Part shown: one piece after another, positions 16,021 through 24,137 of the stretch
Layout: each line of letters starts with the position of its first letter
How positions within the stretch are numbered: the stretch's first letter is position 1
NCBI GenBank assembly: GCA_934254825.1
Contig: CAKQMB010000007.1
Span: 1 to 64,000 of the forward strand
DNA from: an uncultured Clostridia bacterium
GTDB lineage: Bacteria > Bacillota > Clostridia > Christensenellales > Borkfalkiaceae
Direction of reading: 5' to 3'
Length of the DNA: 64,000 nt
Notes under the pieces: model-generated
What the model was told of the DNA's origin: nothing
What the model saw: the letters and a program-made list of their open reading frames with translations, nothing else
Database searches by the model: none
Made by a program: the position numbers and the translations under genes

Positions 16021-16044
16021 TAACCGAATAATTTAAAATACCGA

Positions 16045-16091
16045 AAGACCGCAACTCCGATCGGAAAAGTCGGAAAGGCGGTCTTTTTTTT
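16045..16091 (+). terminator. Terminator after the SSB-like gene
   Basis: AAGACCGC (16045-16052) pairs with GCGGTCTT (16078-16085), and T8 follows. An inner CCGATC..GTCGG pairing shortens the loop. Confidence 0.85.
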
Positions 16092-16171
16092 ATCCGCGGA
16101 AAGCCGATAAAAAAACTTTTCGCTTGTTTCGGGAAGATTTGCCGCGCGCGCATATATTTTCGTATTTGCGC

Positions 16172-16200
16172 TTGATTTTTCCTTTAAGATATAATATAAT
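16172..16200 (+). promoter_or_regulatory. Promoter of the DUF4062-IMPase operon
   Basis: TTGATT (16172-16177), a 17-nt spacer and TATAAT (16195-16200). It lies about 80 nt upstream of the DUF4062 gene; no operator is evident. Confidence 0.65.
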
Positions 16201-16283
16201 AAAATAAAGATCGTAAGGTCGCAGGCAAACGTAAATCGAAAAATTTTGCGGGCGGCTTAAAAATTTAAAGGGGATAAAAACTA

Positions 16284-17318
16284 ATGAGAAAGAAGCTGTA
16301 CACGGCATTTTTGTCGTCCAACTATTCGGAACTTAAAGAAGAACGCGCGGTTGCGATCGGAAAACTGCTCGACGCAGACTTTTTCCCCGTAACGATGGAG
16401 CATTTCGTAGTCGCTTCGACCGACGGATTCAAAGATATCTGCGAACTTATCGACGACAGCGACGTGTTTATTTTGCTGCTCGGCACGCGCTACGGCAGCC
16501 GCGATAAGCGGGACGGCAAAAGCTGGACCGAGAAAGAATTCGAATACGCAAAAAAGAACAACAAAAAGATGCTGATCGTCAAACTCGCACCGCTCAGAAA
16601 ACTCACAAACGATTACAAGGACGACATGACGGACGAGAAGGTATGCGAGCTTTGCCCGATACAGAGCGCAGAAGATACCCGCGCTCAGCTACGGTTCGCG
16701 CATTCTATCAGCAGCGAAATGGCAACGTCCGCCGACAGTCCCGAAAGACTTTCCAACGTGATCGGAAGATTTCTGAATACGGCGCGCAGTAACGACGACA
16801 ACGTCGCAGGTTGGATACGCGACGTTTCGAAGTCCGAAATCGAAGAAATACTTCCTCTCGGCACCTACTATCACTGCCACCTTTGCAACACGCAACCCGG
16901 CTATCTCAGAGTTGGCGAACTGAGTATAACGAGAGGCGACGACGGCTACAATCTGCGCATAAAAGGCTGGAATTATAAAGGAAAAATCGCGGACGGCGAA
17001 ATTTCCGTCAACGAGACCAAATTCACCGAATGGAGCGGCGATTATGTGCTTGATCCCGTCGAAAAAACGCTCCGCGGCATTTATTCGGCGCGAAAAACCG
17101 ACGTGGACAGCAAAGGCGAGCGAATTATAAAACCCGGCACGCGTGACGGAATACACCGTTTCGCGATCACCGGCGAGGACGGCGAATGCTTTATTCACGG
17201 CACTTCGCAGGACGCAATGACCGAGGATCGCGACGGCAAGGAATGCAATATCAGCATTTTCAAAACGCGCGAAGCCCGCGACAAATACGTTCTCAAATAT
17301 TTCGAGGACGAGGATTAG
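16284..17318 (+). CDS. DUF4062 domain protein with an unassigned C-terminal domain
   Basis: A 344-residue soluble protein. Residues 4-105 match the DUF4062 pattern: YTAFLSSNYSELKEERAVAI, then DDSDVFILLLGTRYGS, then SWTEKEFEYAKKNNKKMLIV. This TIR-like Rossmann-type domain is common in putative signalling and defence proteins. Residues 170-344 form a mostly beta domain I do not recognise, with YYHCHLCNTQPGYL near 194 and DGIHRFAITGEDGECFIHG near 288. The start follows AAAGGGGATAAAAACTA. The next gene begins 18 nt downstream, so both are probably co-transcribed. Codons here use more C/G-ending forms than the neighbours, a hint of transfer. Function unknown. Confidence 0.8.
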   Translation: MRKKLYTAFLSSNYSELKEERAVAIGKLLDADFFPVTMEHFVVASTDGFKDICELIDDSDVFILLLGTRYGSRDKRDGKSWTEKEFEYAKKNNKKMLIVKLAPLRKLTNDYKDDMTDEKVCELCPIQSAEDTRAQLRFAHSISSEMATSADSPERLSNVIGRFLNTARSNDDNVAGWIRDVSKSEIEEILPLGTYYHCHLCNTQPGYLRVGELSITRGDDGYNLRIKGWNYKGKIADGEISVNETKFTEWSGDYVLDPVEKTLRGIYSARKTDVDSKGERIIKPGTRDGIHRFAITGEDGECFIHGTSQDAMTEDRDGKECNISIFKTREARDKYVLKYFEDED

Positions 17319-17336
17319 ACCCGCAAGGAGAACAGA

Positions 17337-18095
17337 ATGGATTATACAAAAATCATAGAAATCGTCAGGAGCGCGAAAAAGTTTGTTCTGCGCGACGATC
17401 TCAGCCACGAAATCAGAATGAAAGGCGAAGCCGATTTCGTGACCGGCGTCGATCTGTCGATAAGCGAATATATTAAGGAAAAACTGCATGAAATCGCGCC
17501 CGAGATCGGGTTTATGAGCGAGGAAGAAGAACCCGGGAAACTCGCGCCGCGCCGCTGGATTTTAGACCCCGTCGACGGTACGACGAACCTCGTTTTCGAT
17601 TACCGTATGAGCAGTATCTCGCTCGGACTCTGCGACGGCGGAAAATCGGTTTTCGGCGTTGTTTACAATCCATACACCGACGAACTTTTCACCGCGATAC
17701 GCGGAGAAGGCGCGTATTTAAACGGCAAACGCCTGTCCGTCGTCGACCGCGAGCCGCATGACAGTCTCGTCGAGTTCGGCGCGGGATCGACCAGAAAACA
17801 CGAAGCGGACGAAGCGTTCCGCATAGGTAAGGAAGTGTTTATGCACTGCCTGGATCTTCGCCGCATCTGTTCTTCCGCGCTCGCGATCTGCTTTATCGCC
17901 GCGGGAAGAATAAACGGTTACTTCGAAAAGGAAATCAAGCCGTGGGATTACGCCGCCGCGTCGCTCATTCTCGAAGAGGCGGGCGGAAGTCTTTGCGACT
18001 GGACGGGCGCGCCCCTTCCGTTCGACCGTCCGAGCGGTATAATCGCGGGCAGTCCCAAAACTTACGAATATCTCGGATCGGTTTTATTGAAATAA
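17337..18095 (+). CDS. Inositol monophosphatase family phosphatase
   Basis: A 252-residue Mg-dependent, Li-sensitive type phosphatase. The first metal motif is GFMSEEEEPG (58-67), the second DPVDGTTNL (77-85) and the third KPWDYAAASLILEEAGG (about 200-216). All metal ligands are present and the length is normal. Substrates in this superfamily include inositol phosphates, fructose-1,6-bisphosphate and 3'-phosphoadenosine phosphates; the sequence does not settle which. It is downstream of the DUF4062 gene with a ribosome site CAAGGAGAACAG, suggesting a joint role. Base composition matches that of its partner. Confidence 0.88.
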   Translation: MDYTKIIEIVRSAKKFVLRDDLSHEIRMKGEADFVTGVDLSISEYIKEKLHEIAPEIGFMSEEEEPGKLAPRRWILDPVDGTTNLVFDYRMSSISLGLCDGGKSVFGVVYNPYTDELFTAIRGEGAYLNGKRLSVVDREPHDSLVEFGAGSTRKHEADEAFRIGKEVFMHCLDLRRICSSALAICFIAAGRINGYFEKEIKPWDYAAASLILEEAGGSLCDWTGAPLPFDRPSGIIAGSPKTYEYLGSVLLK

Positions 18096-18540
18096 CCCGT
18101 TCCGACAAAGGCAAGACTTGCCTCTGCGTTCATCAGAACAAGAACGCCTTACACTCCGTATCAACGGAAGAAGTGTGGACAACGAGCTAATCTCAATAAA
18201 AAAAATAAGAAATTTCCCACCTCTCCCAAGAGGACAAATCAACCCGCCGCTCACGATAAAAAAGAAGCTTCAAAACTTAAAGTTTAATCGGAAAACCGAC
18301 GCGTAACGACTAATAAGAGGTAAGGATTTTGAATTAAAAAAAGAAATACCGCTTGCCCTCGTCAACTTCGTTGCCACCTTCGCCCCCTTTTAAGTTATGC
18401 GGCAATTTCAAACAATATCAAAAGGCGAAGGCTTTGGCGTTACTGTAAAATATGCCGGACAAGAATAATAACTTTTATATAAAAAATCAGCCCGCGGGTC
18501 TTGCGAAAACAAGACCCGCGGGCTTTAAATTTATAAGATA
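18096..18540. other. Gene-free stretch, 445 bp, ending in a terminator
   Basis: Short frames here have neither ribosome sites nor plausible composition. The only clear structure is the hairpin listed at 18480-18524. The stretch is AT-rich with runs of A and may hold decayed sequence. Confidence 0.4.
18480..18524 (-). terminator. Terminator of the isc operon
   Basis: AGCCCGCGGGTCTTG (18524-18510 on the minus strand) pairs perfectly with CAAGACCCGCGGGCT (18503-18489), followed by GATTTTTT. It is 16 nt past the iscU stop. Confidence 0.85.
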
Positions 18541-18942
18541 TTAAACATATTCCGTCTTTTTCTGTTCGGTTATGCCTTTCTGACGATTTCTGTAATCCTC
18601 GATAGCCGCCTTTATGGCTTCTTCCGCAAGAACGGAACAATGCAATTTCTGCGGCGGAAGTCCTTCGAGTTTTTCCACTACGGCTTTATTGGTGAGCTTC
18701 AAAGCTTCGTCAACCGTCATACCGATAACCATCTGCGTTGCGGTGGAGCTTGTGGCTATTGCCGCCGCGCAACCGAACGTTTTGAATTTCGCGTCCACGA
18801 TGATATCGTTCTCGATTTTCAAAGTTATCTGCATTATATCCCCGCAAGCGGCGTTGCCGACCTTGCCGAGACCGCTGTAATCTTCGATTTCGCCTACGTT
18901 CTGCGGATTCTGAAACGCTTCCATTACCTTTTCGTTATACAT
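18541..18942 (-). CDS. iscU: Iron-sulfur cluster scaffold IscU/NifU
   Basis: The start is at 18942 (MYNEKVMEAF), 7 nt after GGAGG; the ribosome site lies in the last codons of iscS. The 133 residues hold the three cluster ligands Cys33 (AACGD), Cys58 (FGCAA) and Cys102 (LHCSV). It assembles [2Fe-2S]/[4Fe-4S] clusters using sulfur delivered by IscS. The length matches IscU-type scaffolds of Clostridia. An in-frame TTG two codons upstream overlaps the iscS stop and is less likely. Confidence 0.95.
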   Translation of the reverse strand: MYNEKVMEAFQNPQNVGEIEDYSGLGKVGNAACGDIMQITLKIENDIIVDAKFKTFGCAAAIATSSTATQMVIGMTVDEALKLTNKAVVEKLEGLPPQKLHCSVLAEEAIKAAIEDYRNRQKGITEQKKTEYV

Positions 18943-18944
18943 AA

Positions 18945-20132
18945 TCAAACCTCCTTTACTGTGCCGTCGAGTTTGAACAGCGGCGACATTTTTCTGAGTC
19001 TGTCCACAATCTCTTTGAGTTTTTCAACGGTGTAATCCACTTCTTCGACGGTGTTTTCTTTGCCGAAAGTAAATCTTATCGAGCCGTGCGCAAGTTCCTC
19101 GGGAACGCCGAGCGCAAGCAGAACGTGCGACGGTTCGAGCGACCCCGACGAGCAAGCCGACCCCGACGAAACGGCTATTCCCGCTAAATCAAGCGAGAAC
19201 AAAATCGATTCGCCCTCGATATATTCGAACGAGAAATCGGCGTTGTTCGGAAGTCTTTTCGTTCCGTCTTTCGGTCCGTTGAGTTTAACGTACGGAATTT
19301 CTTCCGTAACTCTTTTTATAAATCTGTCTCTTAACGAAGCGACGTATTTAACGTCCTCGTCCAGAGTTTCGTAAGTGAGCCTTAAAGCTTCGGCAAAGCC
19401 GACAACGCCGGGAACGTTGGTCGTTCCTCCGCGCCTCGTCCTTTCCTGATGTCCGCCGGAAATAAGCCTGCCGACGGTAACGCCCGTCTTTATATAAAGC
19501 GCGCCCATGCCTTTCGGACCGTTGAATTTATGCGCCGAAAAGCTCATCATATCAACGCCTAAATCTTTGACGTTTATTCTCATCGCGCCCATAGCCTGAA
19601 CGGCGTCGGTATGGCACAAAATCCCGTGAGAATGGGCGATTTCGACGATTTCCTTTATCGGCTCGATCGTTCCCACTTCGTTGTTCGCGTACATGCACGA
19701 AATTAAAATCGTGTCGGGGCGAATGGCTTTTTTAAGCTCTTCGAGATCGACGAAACCCTCTTTATCCACGCCGACAAAAGTAAATTCGAAGCCGTCTTTT
19801 TCAAGCTCTTTCGCCGTCGTAAGCATTGCCGCGTGTTCGATTTTCGTGGTGATAACGTGCTTGCCTTTACTCGCCAAAGCCCTGCACACGCCGCGAAGAA
19901 CCCAGTTATCGGCTTCCGTTCCGCCGGAAGTGAAGTAAATTTCGCTCGGTTTCGCACCGATGAGCGTCGCGATCTCGTCACGCGCTTCGTCAACGGCTTT
20001 CTGAGCCTCTCTGCCTATGCCGTGCTGACTGTTCGCGTTGCCGTAATATTCGGTGAAATACGGCAACATTTTTTTAAGTACGCGTTCGTCGAGCTTCGTC
20101 GTCGCCGCGTGGTCGAAATAAATTTCTTTCAT
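18945..20132 (-). CDS. iscS: Cysteine desulfurase
   Basis: A 395-residue PLP enzyme that removes sulfur from L-cysteine for cluster assembly. PLP lysine is Lys202 (SFSAHKFNGPKG) and the persulfide-forming Cys327 lies in SSGSACSSGS. EHAAML (about 99-104) includes the catalytic His. It is full-length, class I NifS/IscS. It overlaps iscR by 4 nt and sits immediately before iscU. Confidence 0.96.
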   Translation of the reverse strand: MKEIYFDHAATTKLDERVLKKMLPYFTEYYGNANSQHGIGREAQKAVDEARDEIATLIGAKPSEIYFTSGGTEADNWVLRGVCRALASKGKHVITTKIEHAAMLTTAKELEKDGFEFTFVGVDKEGFVDLEELKKAIRPDTILISCMYANNEVGTIEPIKEIVEIAHSHGILCHTDAVQAMGAMRINVKDLGVDMMSFSAHKFNGPKGMGALYIKTGVTVGRLISGGHQERTRRGGTTNVPGVVGFAEALRLTYETLDEDVKYVASLRDRFIKRVTEEIPYVKLNGPKDGTKRLPNNADFSFEYIEGESILFSLDLAGIAVSSGSACSSGSLEPSHVLLALGVPEELAHGSIRFTFGKENTVEEVDYTVEKLKEIVDRLRKMSPLFKLDGTVKEV

Positions 20133-20521
20133 TTCAGGTCACCTTCTATAATGTCTCTGAGCGTTACGCCGTCCAGAATTTCGTTTATCCCTTCGAAAAG
20201 TTTTTTCCACAGCGCGCTCGACGGGCAACAACAACCCGTTTTCGAAACGCAGCCGATTATTTCCATATTGTCCTCTTCGAGCGCCCTCACGACTTCTCCC
20301 ATTTTGATTTCTTCGGGAGCTTTTGCGAGCGAATACCCGCCGTTTGCCCCACGCGTAGCCGTAAGCGCGCCGACGGAGAGAAGAATTTTAAGCACTTTTT
20401 CGAGGTACTTGCTCGAAACGCCCGTATATTTTTCCAGCTCCTTTGCCGAAAAAGTTCGGTTTTGCGTTCCGATAATCGTTAAAATCTGCACTCCGTAGTG
20501 TGTTTTCGAAGATAATTTCAT
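20129..20521 (-). CDS. iscR: Rrf2-family iron-sulfur regulator
   Basis: The start MKLSSKTHYG at 20521 gives 130 residues, the family's normal length; a longer frame to 20629 would run through the promoter. The winged helix includes FSAKELEKYTGVSSKYLEKV (24-43) and the basic wing TRGANGGYSL. Cluster ligands are probably Cys91 and the run Cys97-99 (CVSKTGCCC), slightly different spacing from E. coli IscR. First gene of isc, so it probably represses the operon when cluster-loaded, through the dyad over its start of transcription. Confidence 0.92.
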   Translation of the reverse strand: MKLSSKTHYGVQILTIIGTQNRTFSAKELEKYTGVSSKYLEKVLKILLSVGALTATRGANGGYSLAKAPEEIKMGEVVRALEEDNMEIIGCVSKTGCCCPSSALWKKLFEGINEILDGVTLRDIIEGDLK

Positions 20522-20553
20522 TATCTTTTCTATTATTCCCTTTTTTTGGATTT

Positions 20554-20616
20554 TAATTCCTACCGATTTAGTAGGAATTACGGTGAGATTATAATACTCT
20601 CGTTTCCGTTTGTCAA
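20554..20616 (-). promoter_or_regulatory. isc promoter with perfect Rrf2-type operator
   Basis: TTGACA (20616-20611), a 17-nt spacer and TATAAT (20593-20588) form a consensus promoter. The perfect inverted repeat TAATTCCTAC-N7-GTAGGAATTA (20554-20580) covers about +1 to +27. It is the expected binding site for the IscR made from this operon. Confidence 0.85.
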
Positions 20617-20668
20617 CTGTTTTTAACAAAAAAATTCGACGGATTACCGATCTTTCCGTAAAATCAAT

Positions 20669-20699
20669 AGTCAGGTGTACAAAACGTGTACACCTGACT
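20669..20699. terminator. Hairpin between the lipoprotein gene and isc
   Basis: AGTCAGGTGTACA (20669-20681) pairs perfectly with TGTACACCTGACT (20687-20699). The T-tract is on the plus strand (ACTTTTTTG), yet the gene it follows (20766-22202) reads on the minus strand, where the tract is poor. Confidence 0.6.
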
Positions 20700-20765
20700 A
20701 CTTTTTTGAAATGGTTTTGTCTTTTTATGTAAATTTTATATCGGTTTCTTTTCTATCAACCTTTA

Positions 20766-22202
20766 TTATGCTTTCGGGTATTCTTCAAAGATCTCAGAAA
20801 AATCGACGTCGCCGACAATTTTGCAACAGATATCAATGTTAGTCCACCGCCATATAAAATGTCTATTATCCAGCAGAATTAAGACGTGTTCGCCAAAATT
20901 TAATACATATTCCGACGTTTTTTCGCCTTTAAAATCATAGTCGTTTGTAAAAAGCACGTTATCCAATAAACCGTCATATGTTTTTACATAGTTTCCTTCT
21001 ATAAAAAATTTTGCGCCTTCAAGTTCTTTTTTAAAAGAGCGATAAAATTCCCCTTTCGGAATAAGCGACAATCTGCTGTGTGAAAGATCTTGATAATATT
21101 TCCCGTCAACAAAGCAATTAACCGCACAATCCTGACCATGAACGAAATTAAAAACAATTTTATACGTCTGTTCCGCCGTTTTTATCTGATATGTTATCCA
21201 GTCGGAGAATTCTTGTTCCGTTCCGCCGGGCTCTGTTTTCGGCAATACATATTGCGCGGAAAAAAGCTCATAAAAATCTTCCAATTCTTTACTGCCTTGC
21301 TTCCAGATATATGTTGCGTATGAACCCGAACTCCTATCCAATCTATCGGCTCTGACGTATAAAATATCTTCCGACTTTAAATCCGAATGCGGAAAAATCT
21401 CCTCCCAAAAGTCCCGATAATACCAAACGGCATAATCATACCTTATTTCGACGTTTTCCGAATCCGACCGAACTCTATACTCTTTGTAATTTATAAAGCA
21501 TTTGCCTTCACGCAATACGTTGTCGCCGCGTTGCACCGAACCGTCTTCCGCAACTTCATAAGTAAACAGTTCTTGCGCTTGCGATAAATTTTTCTCTCCG
21601 TCTTTCGAATTATACGGTATAAAAAAGTATTCTTCGTCCCGAAGTTCTATTTGTCCCTTATATAACGTATCAGACAGGCTATAACTCTCCGAGTCTCCCC
21701 TCTTTAACATTTCTATAATGTTTTCCCCTACATGCATATACGGAAAATCGGGTCTTTCGCTTAAACTTTCTTCTCTCCATTTTTCCGTAAAGGAATATTC
21801 TTTCCCGAACGCTTGCAGCGTTCCCTCATACCAAACTCCGTCAAACATATACTTTGCGCAAGTACCGTTACCTTTCATACCGTCCGAAAAGGTAAGCGAT
21901 ACGATCGTTTCTTTTTTATCGTTTTTATAAGTATACGTCCCGGTATATTCTTTATTAAATTCCTTAAAAACGAACGTGCCGTCTTCAAAATATCGTATTG
22001 TTATATCATCGGAATAGAGAATTTCTTGCTTGACAGTATCGTAGCCGACATCATGTTTTTCTCCGTTTTCATCCGAATAAGACTCCAAATACCATGTATC
22101 CAAAGAATACGGCTCGAAATCGCAACCCGTAAGAAACAAACACGCGCCGAAAATCAAAATCAGCGTCAATAAAATTGTCAATGATTTTTTAATCTTTTTC
22201 AT
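20766..22202 (-). CDS. Putative lipoprotein, 478 aa
   Basis: A lipoprotein signal with lipobox LTGC and acylated Cys27. The mature part is acidic, beta-rich and aromatic-rich (TWYLESYSDENGEKHDVGYD, ITIRYFEDGTFVFKEFNKEY, TGTYTYKNDKKETIVSLTF). Residues 35-140 resemble lipocalin-like or DUF-type beta barrels common in Clostridia lipoproteins. A similar layout may recur later, so it could be two or three such domains. It stands alone between isc and thiT with no ribosome-site ambiguity. Function unknown. Confidence 0.75.
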   Translation of the reverse strand: MKKIKKSLTILLTLILIFGACLFLTGCDFEPYSLDTWYLESYSDENGEKHDVGYDTVKQEILYSDDITIRYFEDGTFVFKEFNKEYTGTYTYKNDKKETIVSLTFSDGMKGNGTCAKYMFDGVWYEGTLQAFGKEYSFTEKWREESLSERPDFPYMHVGENIIEMLKRGDSESYSLSDTLYKGQIELRDEEYFFIPYNSKDGEKNLSQAQELFTYEVAEDGSVQRGDNVLREGKCFINYKEYRVRSDSENVEIRYDYAVWYYRDFWEEIFPHSDLKSEDILYVRADRLDRSSGSYATYIWKQGSKELEDFYELFSAQYVLPKTEPGGTEQEFSDWITYQIKTAEQTYKIVFNFVHGQDCAVNCFVDGKYYQDLSHSRLSLIPKGEFYRSFKKELEGAKFFIEGNYVKTYDGLLDNVLFTNDYDFKGEKTSEYVLNFGEHVLILLDNRHFIWRWTNIDICCKIVGDVDFSEIFEEYPKA

Positions 22203-22344
22203 TTTTCATCTCCTATATCACATATTCATTATACTATAAACAACGAAAAAAATCAATACCCGATGACAGTTTTCAAAAAGCTCTGTCCGCATAATAAATG
22301 TCGAGATATTTTCTCATACGCCGAAATCAGGCGCAAAACCCGAT

Positions 22345-22379
22345 AAAAGAAAAATCAGACTCCTTGCGGGAATCCGATT
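22345..22379 (-). terminator. Terminator of thiT
   Basis: On the minus strand AATCGGATTCC (22379-22369) pairs with GGAGTCTGATT (22363-22353) with one mismatch, followed by a T-rich run. Confidence 0.75.
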
Positions 22380-22490
22380 GTTTCTTTTGTCCGCTCGAAA
22401 GCGAAATTTCCTTTAAATTTTTAAATGTTTCAAAAATAAGAAAAGTACGCTTTCGGCGAAATTTTTTATTTTGAGGTTTTGGCTTAAATT

Positions 22491-23603
22491 TTAAGCGTTG
22501 GCGGAGTCGACGTCGGATAAAGGCTTCGGATTTACCGAAGCGACGTACCTGCGCATACTCTTGGACGACAAAAGCAGAACGCCCGCAACGATATCGATCG
22601 CGAGATCCACAAGAGTGAACGAGTTATAGGCAAGGCTGTAAACAAAAGCGTTGTCCATCGTAGACCAGGTGTAGAAAACATAGTAACCGCTTATAACGTG
22701 CGCCGCGTAGCGGAAAAGCACGGCTATCGTCATGCCGACGACGAGTTCGGCGATCATATTTCCCTTTAAAAACTTGAAGTTTTTGGCAATTCCCGCAAGA
22801 CCGATCGCGGAGAAAGCTATCGGATAATCGAGAAGAACCTGCATCGGCTGATACACCTGCGGACTTTGAATGAACTGCAAAACGCCGTAGACAACGCCCG
22901 CGAAAATACCCTTTTTCGAACCGAAAATATATGCGTAAAGCATAAGGGGAAGCATACTTGCAAGCGTTACCGACCCGCCCATGGGAAGCGAGAAGAATTT
23001 AACGTAAGAAAGCGCGAAGGAAAGCGCGATGCAAACGCCCGCATAGGCAAGGCTTTTGGTTTCGGAAGCCGTTCCCTCGTTTTTGCCGAAAACAAATCCG
23101 AGCGCGATTATCGCCGCGATGAGCGCGAACGAGAATATGTAGTAAGCAACGCTATTCTGCGGTTTATAGTCGTCGCCGACGGTGGGAACGACCGCAAACA
23201 AAACCGCCGCGTAAATAAGTACCGCCGCTAAGGCTATGTACTTGAAATACTTATAAGCCGCGGGCGCGTATTTGTTGAGCGCAAGCCCGACAAGCGCGAC
23301 TAAGAGAAGAGCGAAGAAAAATCCGACGAAAAGGAAAAAGTTTGCGTCGAGTTCGCCTTTAACCTGCATTCTCGCGATCTGCAAATACAAAATCACGGCG
23401 ATGAGCGTTACGGAATAGCCGATCACGATACCCGTAAACACTTTTTTGAAGCTTTCGAGAGAGTCTTTTTTCTTAAAATAAACGATCGCGAAAGCTATCA
23501 GCAAGGCTGCCGCCAAAAAGACGGTGAGCCAAAGGGAAAACTCCTGAACGGCGGTTATGACCGTTTTCAAAGTACCCTTGTCGAGAGTCAATAAGTCCTT
23601 CAT
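22491..23603 (-). CDS. thiT: Thiamine ECF-transporter S component ThiT with N-terminal membrane extension
   Basis: A 370-residue integral membrane protein. Residues about 182-355 are the ThiT substrate-binding unit with six helices (SLAYAGVCIALSFALSYVKF, GSVTLASMLPLMLYAYIFGS, QVLLDYPIAFSAIGLAG, RYAAHVISGYYVFY). Normal ThiT is about 190-200 residues. The first ~175 residues add about five more helices, with no family I recognise. The TPP riboswitch and attenuator upstream strongly support thiamine as the substrate. The shared ECF module (EcfAA'T) must be encoded elsewhere. Confidence 0.9.
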   Translation of the reverse strand: MKDLLTLDKGTLKTVITAVQEFSLWLTVFLAAALLIAFAIVYFKKKDSLESFKKVFTGIVIGYSVTLIAVILYLQIARMQVKGELDANFFLFVGFFFALLLVALVGLALNKYAPAAYKYFKYIALAAVLIYAAVLFAVVPTVGDDYKPQNSVAYYIFSFALIAAIIALGFVFGKNEGTASETKSLAYAGVCIALSFALSYVKFFSLPMGGSVTLASMLPLMLYAYIFGSKKGIFAGVVYGVLQFIQSPQVYQPMQVLLDYPIAFSAIGLAGIAKNFKFLKGNMIAELVVGMTIAVLFRYAAHVISGYYVFYTWSTMDNAFVYSLAYNSFTLVDLAIDIVAGVLLLSSKSMRRYVASVNPKPLSDVDSANA

Positions 23604-23616
23604 TTTTTACTCCTTC

Positions 23617-23658
23617 AAAAAAATAAAAACCCCGCCGCTAAAAAAACACGCGTCGAGG
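23617..23658 (-). terminator. Attenuator of the TPP riboswitch
   Basis: On the minus strand CCTCGACGC (23658-23650) pairs with GCGGCGGGG (23638-23630) with one mismatch and one G-U, followed by a long T-rich run. It ends just before the thiT ribosome site, so control is probably by premature termination. Confidence 0.7.
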
Positions 23659-23667
23659 CATAAATAA

Positions 23668-23778
23668 CGTTTTCCATACAAGCATTACCTTGTCAGGTTC
23701 AACGGGTATAATCTCAGCCCGAAAAAGCGTTTCGCTGGTTAATTTTTTTGCGTTTCAGCCTTTTCAAGCACCCCGGCG
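23668..23778 (-). promoter_or_regulatory. TPP riboswitch (THI element)
   Basis: On the minus strand the conserved core GGGGTGC (23774-23768), then GGCTGAGAT, ACCCGTTGAACCTGA and GGTAATGC (to about 23684) appear in order. An enlarged P3 arm lies between GGGGTGC and CTGAGA. It precedes thiT and should shut it off when thiamine pyrophosphate is abundant. Boundaries are approximate. Confidence 0.93.
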
Positions 23779-23801
23779 GTCGGTTTTTAATTTTTTCTTA
23801 A

Positions 23802-23830
23802 ATTATAGGCGCATTTTTTTCCTATGTCAA
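23802..23830 (-). promoter_or_regulatory. thiT promoter
   Basis: TTGACA (23830-23825), a 17-nt spacer and TATAAT (23807-23802). Transcription would start just ahead of the riboswitch. Confidence 0.8.
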
Positions 23831-23882
23831 CCGTTTTGAAGCGTTTTTTCATTTTCGGGGCGGACGAGTAATAACATATATT

Positions 23883-24137
23883 ATGATTTATCGTCTTACG
23901 GATTGCAAAGAAAACGAAACGCTCGTAATTTCCGATATAAAACTCGCGGGCGAGGAAGCAAAAAAGCTCGATAAACTCGGGGTTTTCGTCGGCGAAAAGA
24001 TTTTTACGGAAAAGATATTCGGCAAAAGCGTTTTCGTGGTCAACGCCGAGGGGGCTTCGATTGCCGTCGGCAGAGAAATCGCCGAAAAAATTTTCGTGAC
24101 GAGGACGGCGGCGGTTGTCGGCGGGGGCGGATTATGA
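23883..24137 (+). CDS. feoA: Ferrous iron transport protein FeoA
   Basis: An 84-residue SH3-like protein: LVISDIKLAGEEAKKLDKLG, VFVGEKIFTEKIF, GASIAVGREIAEKIFV. It matches FeoA in size and order of strands. It assists FeoB in iron(II) uptake. It overlaps feoB by 4 nt. No clear ribosome site precedes the ATG (TAATAACATATATT), so it may be read from a very short leader. Confidence 0.88.
   Translation: MIYRLTDCKENETLVISDIKLAGEEAKKLDKLGVFVGEKIFTEKIFGKSVFVVNAEGASIAVGREIAEKIFVTRTAAVVGGGGL

Noticed and set aside
18118..18306. 62-residue frame after the IMPase gene
   Set aside because: No ribosome site and low-complexity tail; the stretch looks non-coding.
20129..20629. Longer 166-residue start for the Rrf2 regulator
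   Set aside because: It would run across the consensus promoter and operator; MKLSSKTHYG is the normal family start.
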